Source of the DNA: JBBQZO01 sp038207625
GTDB lineage: Bacteria > Pseudomonadota > Gammaproteobacteria > Burkholderiales > Burkholderiaceae_D
DNA length: 32,625 bases
Assembly: GCA_038207625.1 (NCBI GenBank)
Contig: JBBQZO010000046.1
Span: 1 to 32,625 of the forward strand
Direction of reading: 5' to 3'
Position 1 is the first letter of the stretch. The number at the start of each line of letters is the position of its first letter. A program made the translations under genes and the position numbers. The notes beneath the pieces are model-generated. The model was not told the DNA's origin. It ran no database searches and worked only from the letters and a program-made list of their open reading frames with translations. Positions 16,998 to 24,073 of this stretch are shown here, in pieces.

Positions 16998-17549
16998 TTA
17001 CTTCTTCTCGACTGGCGGGAAGGGAAACACACCAAAGATGTTCTTGCTCTGGCTTTGCATCTGTTCCTGCATCTGCTCGAACAGGTTCTTGCTCTGGTCG
17101 ATGTAGTTGTTCATCATGCCCTGCATCATCGGACCTTGCACGTTCATGAACTGGGTCCACATCTCCGGGCTGAATGGTTTGCCTTCGAAGGCGCCCGCGT
17201 TGGTGCCGGTGAATTTGTGCTGGATGTCGGTAAACGCTTGCACGTTCTTTTCCAGGTAAGAGCCCATCATGCCCTGCATCGCATGACCGTAGTAGCGGAT
17301 GATCTGCGAGAGCACGGTGCTGGAAAACATCGGCGCGCCGTTGGCTTCCTCTTCCAGGATAATCTGCAGCAAGATGCTGCGCGTCAGGTCCTCGTTCGAC
17401 TTGGCGTCGATGACGGTGAACTCCTCGGCGTCCATCACCAGTTGCTTGACATCGGTGAGCGTGATGTAGGAGCTGGTCTGGGTATCATACAGACGACGGT
17501 TGGGGTACTTCTTGATCAGGCGTTCAGCATTTTTTTTCGTACTGCTCAT
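16998..17549 (-). CDS. phaR: Polyhydroxyalkanoate synthesis repressor PhaR
   Basis: PhaR is the DNA-binding regulator that represses phasin and its own gene until it is titrated onto PHA granules. The N-terminal PHB-accumulation DNA-binding domain is unmistakable ('ERLIKKYPNRRLYDTQTSSYITLTDVKQLV'). The PHB_acc repeat region follows ('EDLTRSILLQIILEEE...GAPMFSSTVLSQIIRYYG'), and a Met/Gln-rich C-terminus ends '...FPFPPVEKK'. I use ATG 17549 (183 residues), which matches the family N-terminus; an ATG at 17561 would add four residues. Codons 4-7 contain a run of eight A. It lies downstream of phaC on the same strand, with a terminator-like hairpin and a TGC/GCA-rich patch in between. Confidence 0.95.
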   Translation of the reverse strand: MSSTKKNAERLIKKYPNRRLYDTQTSSYITLTDVKQLVMDAEEFTVIDAKSNEDLTRSILLQIILEEEANGAPMFSSTVLSQIIRYYGHAMQGMMGSYLEKNVQAFTDIQHKFTGTNAGAFEGKPFSPEMWTQFMNVQGPMMQGMMNNYIDQSKNLFEQMQEQMQSQSKNIFGVFPFPPVEKK

Positions 17550-17564
17550 CTCAAAATCCACTTA

Positions 17565-17582
17565 TTGCGCCGCAGCGCATGC
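17565..17582. promoter_or_regulatory. TGC/GCA-rich patch before phaR: candidate autoregulatory site
   Basis: TTGCGCCGCAGCGCATGC lies 16-33 bases before the phaR start. PhaR proteins are known to bind TGC/GCA-rich sequence in their own promoters, so this is a plausible autorepression site. That is inference from composition only. Confidence 0.3.
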
Positions 17583-17594
17583 TCGATTAACCGC

Positions 17595-17615
17595 AAAAAA
17601 GCGAACCTGGTTCGC
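17595..17615 (-). terminator. Intrinsic-terminator-like hairpin between phaC and phaR
   Basis: On the minus strand, GCGAAC-CAG-GTTCGC (17615-17601) forms a perfect 6-bp stem with a 3-base loop, followed directly by six T (17600-17595). It is about 145 nt past the phaC stop. It also lies downstream of a TATAAT at 17657-17652, so it may end phaC transcripts or attenuate phaR. Confidence 0.55.
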
Positions 17616-17651
17616 CGTCGCATCAGCCCTGATGTTGCCTTGGCTCTAACC

Positions 17652-17657
17652 ATTATA
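17652..17657 (-). promoter_or_regulatory. TATAAT element in the phaC-phaR gap
   Basis: A perfect TATAAT on the minus strand, about 105 bp before phaR. No convincing -35 is visible (GGTTTT at 17 bp). Transcripts from here would pass through the hairpin at 17601-17615. Confidence 0.35.
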
Positions 17658-17758
17658 AAGTGGAACCCACCAAAAAAACCGCTTGTGCGGCCAGTTTGGC
17701 AGGTTTTATTGCAACGCAGCGAAAAAGCGTGTGCCCACCAGTGTACGCGCCGCAGCAA

Positions 17759-19507
17759 TTAGTCGGCGCGCACTTTCACGTAGCGGCCCGGCGCCGGCTC
17801 GATCGGCTTGTGCTGCGCGTTGCCCGGCTTGGCCGGCGGCTTCACGCTCGGGCCCGCATGCTGCTCCAGAAAAGCGGCCCATTCCGGCCACCAGCTGCCG
17901 GCGTGTTCGGTGGCGCCGCTCATCCACTGCTCAGGCGGCAGCACCTTGGCCGCGCGCCCCTTGGCCGGGGTGTCGTTACTCCAGTAGCTGCGCTTGTTCT
18001 TCGAGGCCGGGTTGATGACGCCGGCGATATGCCCGGACGCGCCCAGGATGAAGCGGTTGGCTTTCGGTTTCTTGGGATTGAGCACCGACATCGACGCGTA
18101 GGCGGCCGTCCACGGCACGATATGGTCTTCGCGCGAGCCATACACGAACACCGGCGCATCGATGCGCGACAAATCGACCGGCGTGCCGGCCAACGCAAGC
18201 GCGTTCGGCTTGATCAGGCTGTTTTCCAGATAGGTATGGCGCAAATACCAGCAGAACATCGGACCGGGCAGATTGGTGCTGTCCGAGTTCCAGTACAGCA
18301 GGTCGAACGGCGGCGGCTCCTTGCCCTTGAGGTAGTTCGACTGCACGTAATTCCACACCAGGTCGTTGGCGCGCAGGCTGGAAAAGGTGCTGGCCAGATC
18401 GCGCCCGGGCATCAGGCCGCCGGCCGCCAGGTTTTGTTCGCGCTGGCTGACCTGCTGTTCGTCGATGAACACTTCGAGTACGCCGGTGTGTTCAAAGTCG
18501 AGCAACGTCGTCAGCAGCGTCAGGCTGGCCGCCGGATTTTCGCCGCGCGCGGCCAGCACCGCCAGCGCCGTGCTGACGATGGTGCCGCCAACGCAAAAGC
18601 CGAACAGATTCAGTTTGTCCTGCTTGCTGATGTCCTGGGCGACCCGAATCGCGGTGATCGCACCCTTCTCGATATAGTCGTCCATCGTGGTCTTGCCCAT
18701 CGACTGGTCGGGATTGCGCCACGACACGAGAAACACCGTATGGCCCTGAGACACCGCGTAGCGCACCACCGAGTTTTCCGGCTGCAGATCGAGAATGTAA
18801 AATTTATTGATGCATGGCGGAACCATCAGCAGCGGACGCTGGTGCACCTTGTCGGTGCTGGGCGCGTACTGAATCAGCTGGAACAAGTCGTTTTCAAACA
18901 CCACCTGGCCTGGCGTGGTGGCGACGTTGCGCCCCACTTCGAAGGCCGATTCGTCGGACAGCGAAATACGCCCCTTGTGCATGTCGGCCAGCATATTGGC
19001 CAGTCCCTTGGTCAGGCTTTCGCCCCGGCTGGCGATGATCTGCTGCTGCGCCTCCGGATTGGTGGCGAGGAAGTTGGCGGGCGACATCGCGTCGATCATC
19101 TGCTGCACGGCGAAGCAGATCTTCTGCTTCTCGCGCGGCGGCGCCTCGACCGCATCGGCCATTTTGGTCAGGAACTGGGCGTTGAGCAGGTATGATGCGG
19201 CACTGAAGGCCGAGGCCGGATTGGCATGCCACTCGGGCGCACCGAAGCGACGGTCGGAAAACGTCGGCGCTTTCGCCGCCAGCAAGTCTTGCCACAAGGC
19301 GCCAGCCTGGCTCATGTATTCTTGCTTGAGCTGCTCAACGGCCACCTGGTTGATGCTCACGCCGGCGTCCTTGAGGATGGTGACCAACGGGTGGGCGTCC
19401 ACTTCCGGCATCTTGAACCACGACTGCCACAGGCTGCTGTCGTTAAACTGCGCCATCCAGGCTGCGGCCATTGCTTGCGGATCAGGCATATTCATGTTTG
19501 CGTCCAT
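17759..19507 (-). CDS. phaC: Class I poly(R)-hydroxyalkanoic acid synthase
   Basis: PhaC polymerises (R)-3-hydroxyacyl-CoA into PHA on the granule surface. The 582-residue length and lack of a nearby phaE or phaR-subunit gene indicate class I. The lipase-like box is G-F-C305-V-G-G, with catalytic partners Asp461 (in 'SREDHIVPW') and His493 (in 'GASGHIAGV'). Other family stretches are 'PLLMVPPCINKFYILDLQPENS' and 'GHTVFLVSWRNPD'. ATG 19507 has no good ribosome binding site. ATG 19495 (MNMPDPQ) has GGA upstream and may be the true start. It diverges from a small membrane-protein gene with only 27 bp between starts, so its promoter probably lies inside that gene. phaA and phaB are not present. 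Confidence 0.96.
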   Translation of the reverse strand: MDANMNMPDPQAMAAAWMAQFNDSSLWQSWFKMPEVDAHPLVTILKDAGVSINQVAVEQLKQEYMSQAGALWQDLLAAKAPTFSDRRFGAPEWHANPASAFSAASYLLNAQFLTKMADAVEAPPREKQKICFAVQQMIDAMSPANFLATNPEAQQQIIASRGESLTKGLANMLADMHKGRISLSDESAFEVGRNVATTPGQVVFENDLFQLIQYAPSTDKVHQRPLLMVPPCINKFYILDLQPENSVVRYAVSQGHTVFLVSWRNPDQSMGKTTMDDYIEKGAITAIRVAQDISKQDKLNLFGFCVGGTIVSTALAVLAARGENPAASLTLLTTLLDFEHTGVLEVFIDEQQVSQREQNLAAGGLMPGRDLASTFSSLRANDLVWNYVQSNYLKGKEPPPFDLLYWNSDSTNLPGPMFCWYLRHTYLENSLIKPNALALAGTPVDLSRIDAPVFVYGSREDHIVPWTAAYASMSVLNPKKPKANRFILGASGHIAGVINPASKNKRSYWSNDTPAKGRAAKVLPPEQWMSGATEHAGSWWPEWAAFLEQHAGPSVKPPAKPGNAQHKPIEPAPGRYVKVRAD

Positions 19508-19534
19508 AGTTGAATGATTTTTTTAAGGCAGTTT

Positions 19535-19969
19535 ATGTTGATTGTCGCTATTGCTTGGATCTACGTGGTGGGCTTGATGGCGCTCACCGAGGCCTCGTTC
19601 GTGGCCGGAATTATGACGTTTTTCATTTACTGCGTGTTGCCATTATCAATACTTTTCTACCTGACAGGGTCGAAGCGCCGACGTGCCAAACGCGCGCGTT
19701 TGGCCAGCGCGGCGACTTCCACACACACCGATGCCGGCCTGCCCCCGATCATGCCAAGTGCCTATGATACTGGCAAGGACGACAACGCGCTGACGGCGCG
19801 CACGGCGCCCGACGATCCTGCCTGTGCGAGCCCGTTCGACAGCGCGCCCGTCACGTGCCCCGCGACGGACCACGTCAGCCAGGCACCGGTCGACTGCGCT
19901 GCGCCACCCGCCAACTACAGCCCGGCACCTGCCGACAGCGGCCCCGCACCTACCGACAACGGCGCCTGA
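19535..19969 (+). CDS. Small two-helix membrane protein of unknown function
   Basis: About 144 residues. Two hydrophobic segments occupy roughly residues 1-21 (MLIVAIAWIYVVGLMALTEA) and 25-45 (GIMTFFIYCVLPLSILFYLTG). A strongly basic stop-transfer patch (SKRRRAKRARL) follows, then a Pro/Ala/Asp-rich, probably disordered cytoplasmic tail with short repeats (PAPADSG, PAPTDNG). I prefer ATG 19535 over 19514 because AAGG lies 7 bases upstream. The hydrophobic part looks conserved in character and the tail looks fast-evolving. It diverges from phaC and converges on pgeF. No function can be assigned; its position suggests shared control with phaC, which is inference. Confidence 0.7.
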   Translation: MLIVAIAWIYVVGLMALTEASFVAGIMTFFIYCVLPLSILFYLTGSKRRRAKRARLASAATSTHTDAGLPPIMPSAYDTGKDDNALTARTAPDDPACASPFDSAPVTCPATDHVSQAPVDCAAPPANYSPAPADSGPAPTDNGA

Positions 19970-20007
19970 CGCACCGGCCAGCGCCGCGCCGACGCACCGC
20001 GTTTGCC

Positions 20008-20796
20008 CTAGGTGCGCCAGATCAGCGTCGCCTGACGGCCACTGACGCCGTCGCGGCGATACGAATAAAACTCGCTACGCTCGCTGACGGTGCAGCGCTC
20101 GCCGCCAGCCACGCTGACGACGCCGTCGCGCGCGAGCATGCCGCGCGCCAGCGCATAAATATCTGCCAGGTATTTGTCGGCACGCCCCGGATACGCCACG
20201 AAAGCGGCCAGCACCTGGGCCTGCTCAACGGGACTGCGCGCGCCGGCCAGAAAACTGGCGCGCACATCGGCGCCCACCTCGAATTGTTGCGCACCGATTG
20301 CCGGCCCTAGCCATGCGACGATGTCGCCGGCGCCGGCGCCACGCATGGCCGCCACCGTCTGTCCCAGGATGCCGGCAGCCAAACCGCGCCAGCCCGCATG
20401 CGCCGCGGCCACCACCTTGCCGTGCGCGTCGGCCAGCAACACCGGCAGACAGTCGGCCGTCAGCACCGCGCAGACGACGCCGGGCGCACCAGAAAAGCTC
20501 GCGTCCGCCTCCGGCGCGGCCATGTCAGCGTCGACCAGCGCGGCGTCCAGCACGGCCACGCCATGCACTTGCGACAGCCAGGCCGGACGGCCCGGCAGCT
20601 GCGCCTGCAGCAAAGCGCGATTGCGCTCGACGTCGGCGCGCACATCGCCCACATGCAAACCAAGGTTGAGCCCGCCAGCGCCGGCAGCGTCGTCGTAGGG
20701 ACCGACACTGACGCCGCCGCGCCGGCTCGTCGCCAGCGCGCCAATATTGGCCGGCGCATCCGGCCACAGCGGCACAATCAAGCCCGCTCCCGCCAT
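20008..20796 (-). CDS. pgeF: PgeF/YfiH-family protein (purine nucleoside phosphorylase/multicopper-like laccase family)
   Basis: This 262-residue protein belongs to the YfiH (DUF152) family. Members have been reported as purine nucleoside phosphorylase/adenosine deaminase and as a peptidoglycan-editing factor. The metal-binding set His79 ('SQVHGV'), Cys116 ('LTADCLPVLL') and His133 ('AAAHAGWRGL') is intact, and the C-terminus has the expected 'ERSEFYSYRRDGVSGRQA'. The start ATG 20796 overlaps the rluD stop by one base (TGATG), so translation is likely coupled, as in the rluD-yfiH pair of many proteobacteria. The longer upstream frame is inside rluD. Confidence 0.92.
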   Translation of the reverse strand: MAGAGLIVPLWPDAPANIGALATSRRGGVSVGPYDDAAGAGGLNLGLHVGDVRADVERNRALLQAQLPGRPAWLSQVHGVAVLDAALVDADMAAPEADASFSGAPGVVCAVLTADCLPVLLADAHGKVVAAAHAGWRGLAAGILGQTVAAMRGAGAGDIVAWLGPAIGAQQFEVGADVRASFLAGARSPVEQAQVLAAFVAYPGRADKYLADIYALARGMLARDGVVSVAGGERCTVSERSEFYSYRRDGVSGRQATLIWRT

Positions 20797-21842
20797 CAGA
20801 CGGGCTCTTCGATGCCAGCCATCTTGATCAGCGCGGCAAAGTCGTCCGCCAGCGGCACCAGCCACTCGCAGTCTTCACCGGTCGCCGGATGCACCAGACC
20901 GAGCCGGCGCGCCTGCAGTGCCTGACGGGGAAACGCCGACATCAGGTGCTGCTTGCCGTACAGCGCGTCGCCCACCAGCGGAAAGCCCAGCGACAGCATG
21001 TGCACCCGGATCTGATGGGTGCGGCCCGTCTCCAGGCGACACTGCATCAGACTGACCGGACGGCGGTCGTGCATGCCGGTGGCCAGCCGCTCGTAGTGCG
21101 TGATGGCCGGCTTGGCGGAAAAATTCTCCGACACGGCCATTTTGATGCGGTCGCGCGGATGGCGTCCCATGGCCGCATCGATGGTACCGCTGACGTGCGG
21201 CGTACCCCACACCAGCGCCAGGTATTCGCGTTTTACGGTGCGCGCCTGCAACTGGCGCACCAGATCCGTTTGCGCGGCGAGCGTCTTGCCCACCACCATC
21301 AGGCCACTGGTGTCCTTGTCGAGCCGATGCACGATACCGGCGCGCGGCACGCCAGCCAGTTGCGGGCAGTGAAACAGCAAGCCGTTGAGCAGCGTGCCGG
21401 ACCAGTTGCCCGCGCCCGGATGCACCACCAGGCCGGCCGGCTTGTTGATGACGATGATCTGTTCATCCTCGTAGACGATGTTGAGGGCGAGTTCTTCTGG
21501 TTTGAACGCTTCGTCCTCGGGCGCGCTTTGTGGCAGAATGATCACCGTCTCGTCGCCGTACACGGTGTCCTTGGTGCTGCGCACGACTTTGCCGTCCACC
21601 GTCACATGGCCCGCTTCGATCCACAGCTGCAATCGGCTGCGTGAAAATTGCGTGACCAGTTTCGAGATGACTTTGTCAAGACGCTCGCCGCAAGCGGCAG
21701 GCGTCAGTTCAAGCGTGATCGGCGCCAGGTCAAGCCCAGAGCGATCGGCGCCCTCTTCGCCTAAGATTTCCGCGTCGAGTTCGTCGTCAAACTCGGGTTC
21801 GGCATGCAGTTCCGCCGAAATCGGCGTTGGAGTTAATATCAC
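20796..21842 (-). CDS. rluD: 23S rRNA pseudouridine synthase RluD
   Basis: RluD makes the conserved pseudouridines of 23S rRNA helix 69. An S4 RNA-binding domain comes first ('ERLDKVISKLVTQFSRSRLQLWIEAGHVTVDGK', about residues 53-85). The catalytic domain has H172-R-L-D175-K-D-T-S-G, with Asp175 the nucleophile, plus 'QCRLETGRTHQIRVHM'. There is an acidic N-terminal extension of about 40 residues. The start is GTG at 21842, with GGGA a few bases upstream and no usable ATG in frame before the S4 domain. It is the first gene of the rluD-pgeF pair and diverges from bamD. Confidence 0.95.
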   Translation of the reverse strand: MILTPTPISAELHAEPEFDDELDAEILGEEGADRSGLDLAPITLELTPAACGERLDKVISKLVTQFSRSRLQLWIEAGHVTVDGKVVRSTKDTVYGDETVIILPQSAPEDEAFKPEELALNIVYEDEQIIVINKPAGLVVHPGAGNWSGTLLNGLLFHCPQLAGVPRAGIVHRLDKDTSGLMVVGKTLAAQTDLVRQLQARTVKREYLALVWGTPHVSGTIDAAMGRHPRDRIKMAVSENFSAKPAITHYERLATGMHDRRPVSLMQCRLETGRTHQIRVHMLSLGFPLVGDALYGKQHLMSAFPRQALQARRLGLVHPATGEDCEWLVPLADDFAALIKMAGIEEPV

Positions 21843-21857
21843 ATCATTCCCATCGGC

Positions 21858-21863
21858 TATAAT
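21858..21863 (+). promoter_or_regulatory. Likely -10 element for bamD in the rluD/bamD divergent gap
   Basis: A perfect TATAAT, 47 bp before the bamD ATG. The -35 is poor. The 68-bp gap must hold promoters for both directions; TTGACC on the minus strand (about 21887-21882) could be the rluD -35. Confidence 0.4.
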
Positions 21864-21910
21864 CAGCCTCTCGTTAAATCTACGGTCAATACATCTTCTT
21901 GCAAAAAGCT

Positions 21911-22708
21911 ATGCAAAAAAAATTATCTCTGATTGTTGCTACCTGTGTTCTGCTTGGCGTGTCCGCTTGCAGCTTGTTGCCGGAAAAAGCCGACGAGACC
22001 AAAAACTGGTCGGTAACGAAATTATACTCGGAGGCGAGTGACGAACTGGCCGGCGGCCGATATGAACGTGCGATTCAGTTGTTTGAGAAGCTCGAATCGA
22101 GCTACCCGTTCGGCACCTATGCCCAGCAGGCGCAGATGGAAATCGCCTACGCCTACTACAAATCGAACGACCAGGCGCAAGCGCTGGCGGCCGTTGAGCG
22201 CTTCATCAAGTTGCACCCGAACCACGCCAACGTCGACTACATGTACTACCTGCGCGGCCTGATTTCGTTTAACGACACGACCGGCTTCCTCGGCGTGTTG
22301 TTTACCCAGGACCCGACCGAGCGTGACCCGAAGGCCACGCGCGAATCGTTCGTCGCGTTCAAGGCGCTGGTGGAAAAATTCCCGAACAGCAGCTACACAC
22401 CGGACGCGATCCTGCGCCTGAAATACCTGGCCAACGCGATGGCCCAGTACGAAGTGCATGTGGCCAATTACTACTACCGGCGCGGCGCGTATGTGGCGGC
22501 GCTGGGCCGTGCGCAAGGCGCCGTGACCGACTACCGCGACGCCCCGGCCGTCGAAGAGGCGCTGTTCCTGATGGTGCGCTGCTACGAGCAGATGGAATTG
22601 CTCGACTTGCGCGACGATGCCCAGCGCGTGTTCGTGCGCAGCTTCCCGAACAGCAAATGGATGAAGCCGAAGGGCAAATCGACCGGCCCGTGGTGGCAGA
22701 TCTGGTAG
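21911..22708 (+). CDS. bamD: Outer membrane protein assembly factor BamD
   Basis: BamD is the essential lipoprotein of the BAM complex that inserts beta-barrel proteins in the outer membrane. From ATG 21911 the lipoprotein signal ends in the lipobox V17-S-A-C20. TPR-like repeats follow ('ELAGGRYERAIQLFEKLESSYPFGTYAQQAQMEIAYAYYKSNDQ', 'ALVEKFPNSSYTPDAILRL', 'YYYRRGAYVAALGRAQGAV'). The 265-residue length fits. A TTG at 21899 would add four residues and is unlikely. Codons 2-4 carry a run of eight A. It is a single gene with its own promoter and a strong terminator. Confidence 0.95.
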   Translation: MQKKLSLIVATCVLLGVSACSLLPEKADETKNWSVTKLYSEASDELAGGRYERAIQLFEKLESSYPFGTYAQQAQMEIAYAYYKSNDQAQALAAVERFIKLHPNHANVDYMYYLRGLISFNDTTGFLGVLFTQDPTERDPKATRESFVAFKALVEKFPNSSYTPDAILRLKYLANAMAQYEVHVANYYYRRGAYVAALGRAQGAVTDYRDAPAVEEALFLMVRCYEQMELLDLRDDAQRVFVRSFPNSKWMKPKGKSTGPWWQIW

Positions 22709-22710
22709 TG

Positions 22711-22730
22711 GCAAGGCGCTTGCGCCTTGC
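22711..22730 (+). repeat. Perfect hairpin right after bamD
   Basis: GCAAGGCG-CTTG-CGCCTTGC is an 8-bp perfect stem with a 4-base loop, starting 2 bases after the bamD stop and just before the intrinsic terminator. It could protect the mRNA 3' end. Confidence 0.5.
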
Positions 22731-22736
22731 GTGATC

Positions 22737-22769
22737 AAAAAAACGACGAGTCCGGCTCGTCGTTTTTTT
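22737..22769. terminator. Bidirectional intrinsic terminator between bamD and yaaA
   Basis: Seven A, then CGACGAG-TCCGG-CTCGTCG, then seven T: a perfect 7-bp stem flanked on both sides by complementary homopolymer runs. It serves bamD on + and yaaA on -, whose stops lie 28 and 12 bases away. Confidence 0.92.
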
Positions 22770-22781
22770 ATTGGCGGCGCG

Positions 22782-23552
22782 TCAGGCGGCCAGCTTGCGC
22801 CGGAACATCCAGTGAGTCGCCGTCGAATCGCCCTTGACGTAGGCGTAGCCGTCGACATCGAATTTCTTCAGTTTCTCGGGATCGACGATGTTCTTGACTG
22901 CCGCGTAGCGGGCCAGCATGCCGCGCGCCCGCTTGGCGTAGAAGGAAATGACCTTGTATTTGCCGTTTTTGTAGTCCTCGAACACGGGCGTGATGACCGG
23001 CACCGTCAACTGCTTGGGCTTGACCGACTTGAAGTATTCTTCCGACGCCAGATTGACCAGCGCGCCGGCGCCCTGCTCGGCAATGCTGGCGTTGAGCTTG
23101 TCGGTGACGTCCGAACCCCAGAAGGCGTACAGATCCTTGCCGTGCGGGTTGGCCAGGCGGGTGCCCATTTCCAGCCGGTGCGGCAAAATCAGGTCGAGCG
23201 GGCGCAGCACCCCGTACAATCCGGACAGGATGCGCACTTTTTCCTGCGCATAGCCCAGCTGCTTGGCCTTCAGGCTGCGCGCGTCAAAGCCGGTGTAGAC
23301 GTCGCCGTCGAAGGTCATGATGGCCTGGCGCGCCTGATCCAGCGCCGTGCTCCAGTGCGCATAGCGCGTCACGTTCAGGTTCGCCAGCGCGTCCGACAGC
23401 GTCATCAGGCTGGCGATGCGGTCCGGCGAATAATCGCGCAACAGATCGATGAGCTGCTTTGATCGCTCCAGAAAGTCGGGCGTGCTGTGCAGCTTGGTGG
23501 TGGACGGCGTCTCCAGATCGAGCGTTTTCGCGGGCGACAAGACAATCAGCAT
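22782..23552 (-). CDS. yaaA: Peroxide stress protein YaaA (DUF328/UPF0246)
   Basis: YaaA limits intracellular iron-driven DNA damage during hydrogen peroxide stress in E. coli. The 256 residues match the family from start to end: MLIVLSPAKTLDLETP at the N-terminus, 'RILSGLYGVLRPLDLILPHRLEMGTRL' in the middle, 'VSFYAKRARGMLARY'-type sequence (here VISFYAKRARGMLARY) and a GYAY near the end. ATG 23552 is chosen because the family begins there; the longer frame to 23714 overlaps the divergent PIN gene. It faces the bamD terminator. No OxyR box was identified upstream, where only 34 bp separate it from the divergent gene. Confidence 0.94.
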   Translation of the reverse strand: MLIVLSPAKTLDLETPSTTKLHSTPDFLERSKQLIDLLRDYSPDRIASLMTLSDALANLNVTRYAHWSTALDQARQAIMTFDGDVYTGFDARSLKAKQLGYAQEKVRILSGLYGVLRPLDLILPHRLEMGTRLANPHGKDLYAFWGSDVTDKLNASIAEQGAGALVNLASEEYFKSVKPKQLTVPVITPVFEDYKNGKYKVISFYAKRARGMLARYAAVKNIVDPEKLKKFDVDGYAYVKGDSTATHWMFRRKLAA

Positions 23553-23586
23553 AGAATTCCAGTTCAATCCAAAAAAGTTTGCCGAC

Positions 23587-24045
23587 ATGATACCTGCTCC
23601 AGTCCAATGCATCATCCTTGACACCAATGTCTGCCTCGACCTGTTCGTGTTCCACGATCCGCGCTGGGCCAGTTTGCTCGCCGCGCTGGAGGATGGTTCA
23701 GTGCGCGCGATCACGCGCGCCGACTGCCGCGACGAATACCTGATCGTGTTGCACTACAAGCACCTGCCGCTCGACGAGATCAGCCGTCCCGTCAGCGCGG
23801 CGCGCTTCGACGCGCTGATCGACGTCGTGGCGCCCGCCCCCAAGCTGATCCGGCTGCCCGTGTGCAGCGACCGCGACGATCAAAAATTTCTCGAACTGGC
23901 GCGCGACGCCGACGCCGACATCCTGATCACCAAGGACAAGGCGCTGCTGAAACTGGCGCGCAAGACCGCCCAGGCGGGACTGTTTCGCATCATGCTGCCG
24001 CAAGCCTATCTGGCTGACGCCGCCGTGAGTGCTGCGTTAAAATAG
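23587..24045 (+). CDS. PIN-domain protein, COG1569-type (putative toxin, no antitoxin seen)
   Basis: This 152-residue PIN-fold protein has the expected acidic site: Asp12 ('ILDTNVCLDLF'), Glu50 ('CRDEYLIVL'), Asp97/98 ('SDRDDQKFLELA') and Asp117 ('DILITKDKALL'). The fold is that of metal-dependent ribonucleases. This subgroup is often annotated as a toxin-antitoxin toxin. No small antitoxin-like gene lies beside it, so it may be a solitary housekeeping or orphan nuclease. The ATG at 23587 has no clear ribosome binding site and is 34 bp from the divergent yaaA start. It is followed after 28 bp by the aminotransferase gene on the same strand. Confidence 0.85.
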   Translation: MIPAPVQCIILDTNVCLDLFVFHDPRWASLLAALEDGSVRAITRADCRDEYLIVLHYKHLPLDEISRPVSAARFDALIDVVAPAPKLIRLPVCSDRDDQKFLELARDADADILITKDKALLKLARKTAQAGLFRIMLPQAYLADAAVSAALK

Positions 24046-24073
24046 CCGATTCTTCATTTCACGCCGCGCCTTC

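Noticed and set aside
17529..17536. Run of eight A (coding strand) in phaR codons 4-7 as a slippage switch
   Set aside because: Lys-Lys-Asn codons account for it and nothing else supports phase variation.
17700..17758. Terminator directly after the phaC stop
   Set aside because: Only a 4-bp stem with a large loop can be drawn before the short T-run; too weak to call.
21911..21925. Run of eight A at codons 2-4 of bamD as a phase-variation tract
   Set aside because: bamD is essential, so on/off switching is not plausible; Lys codons explain the run.
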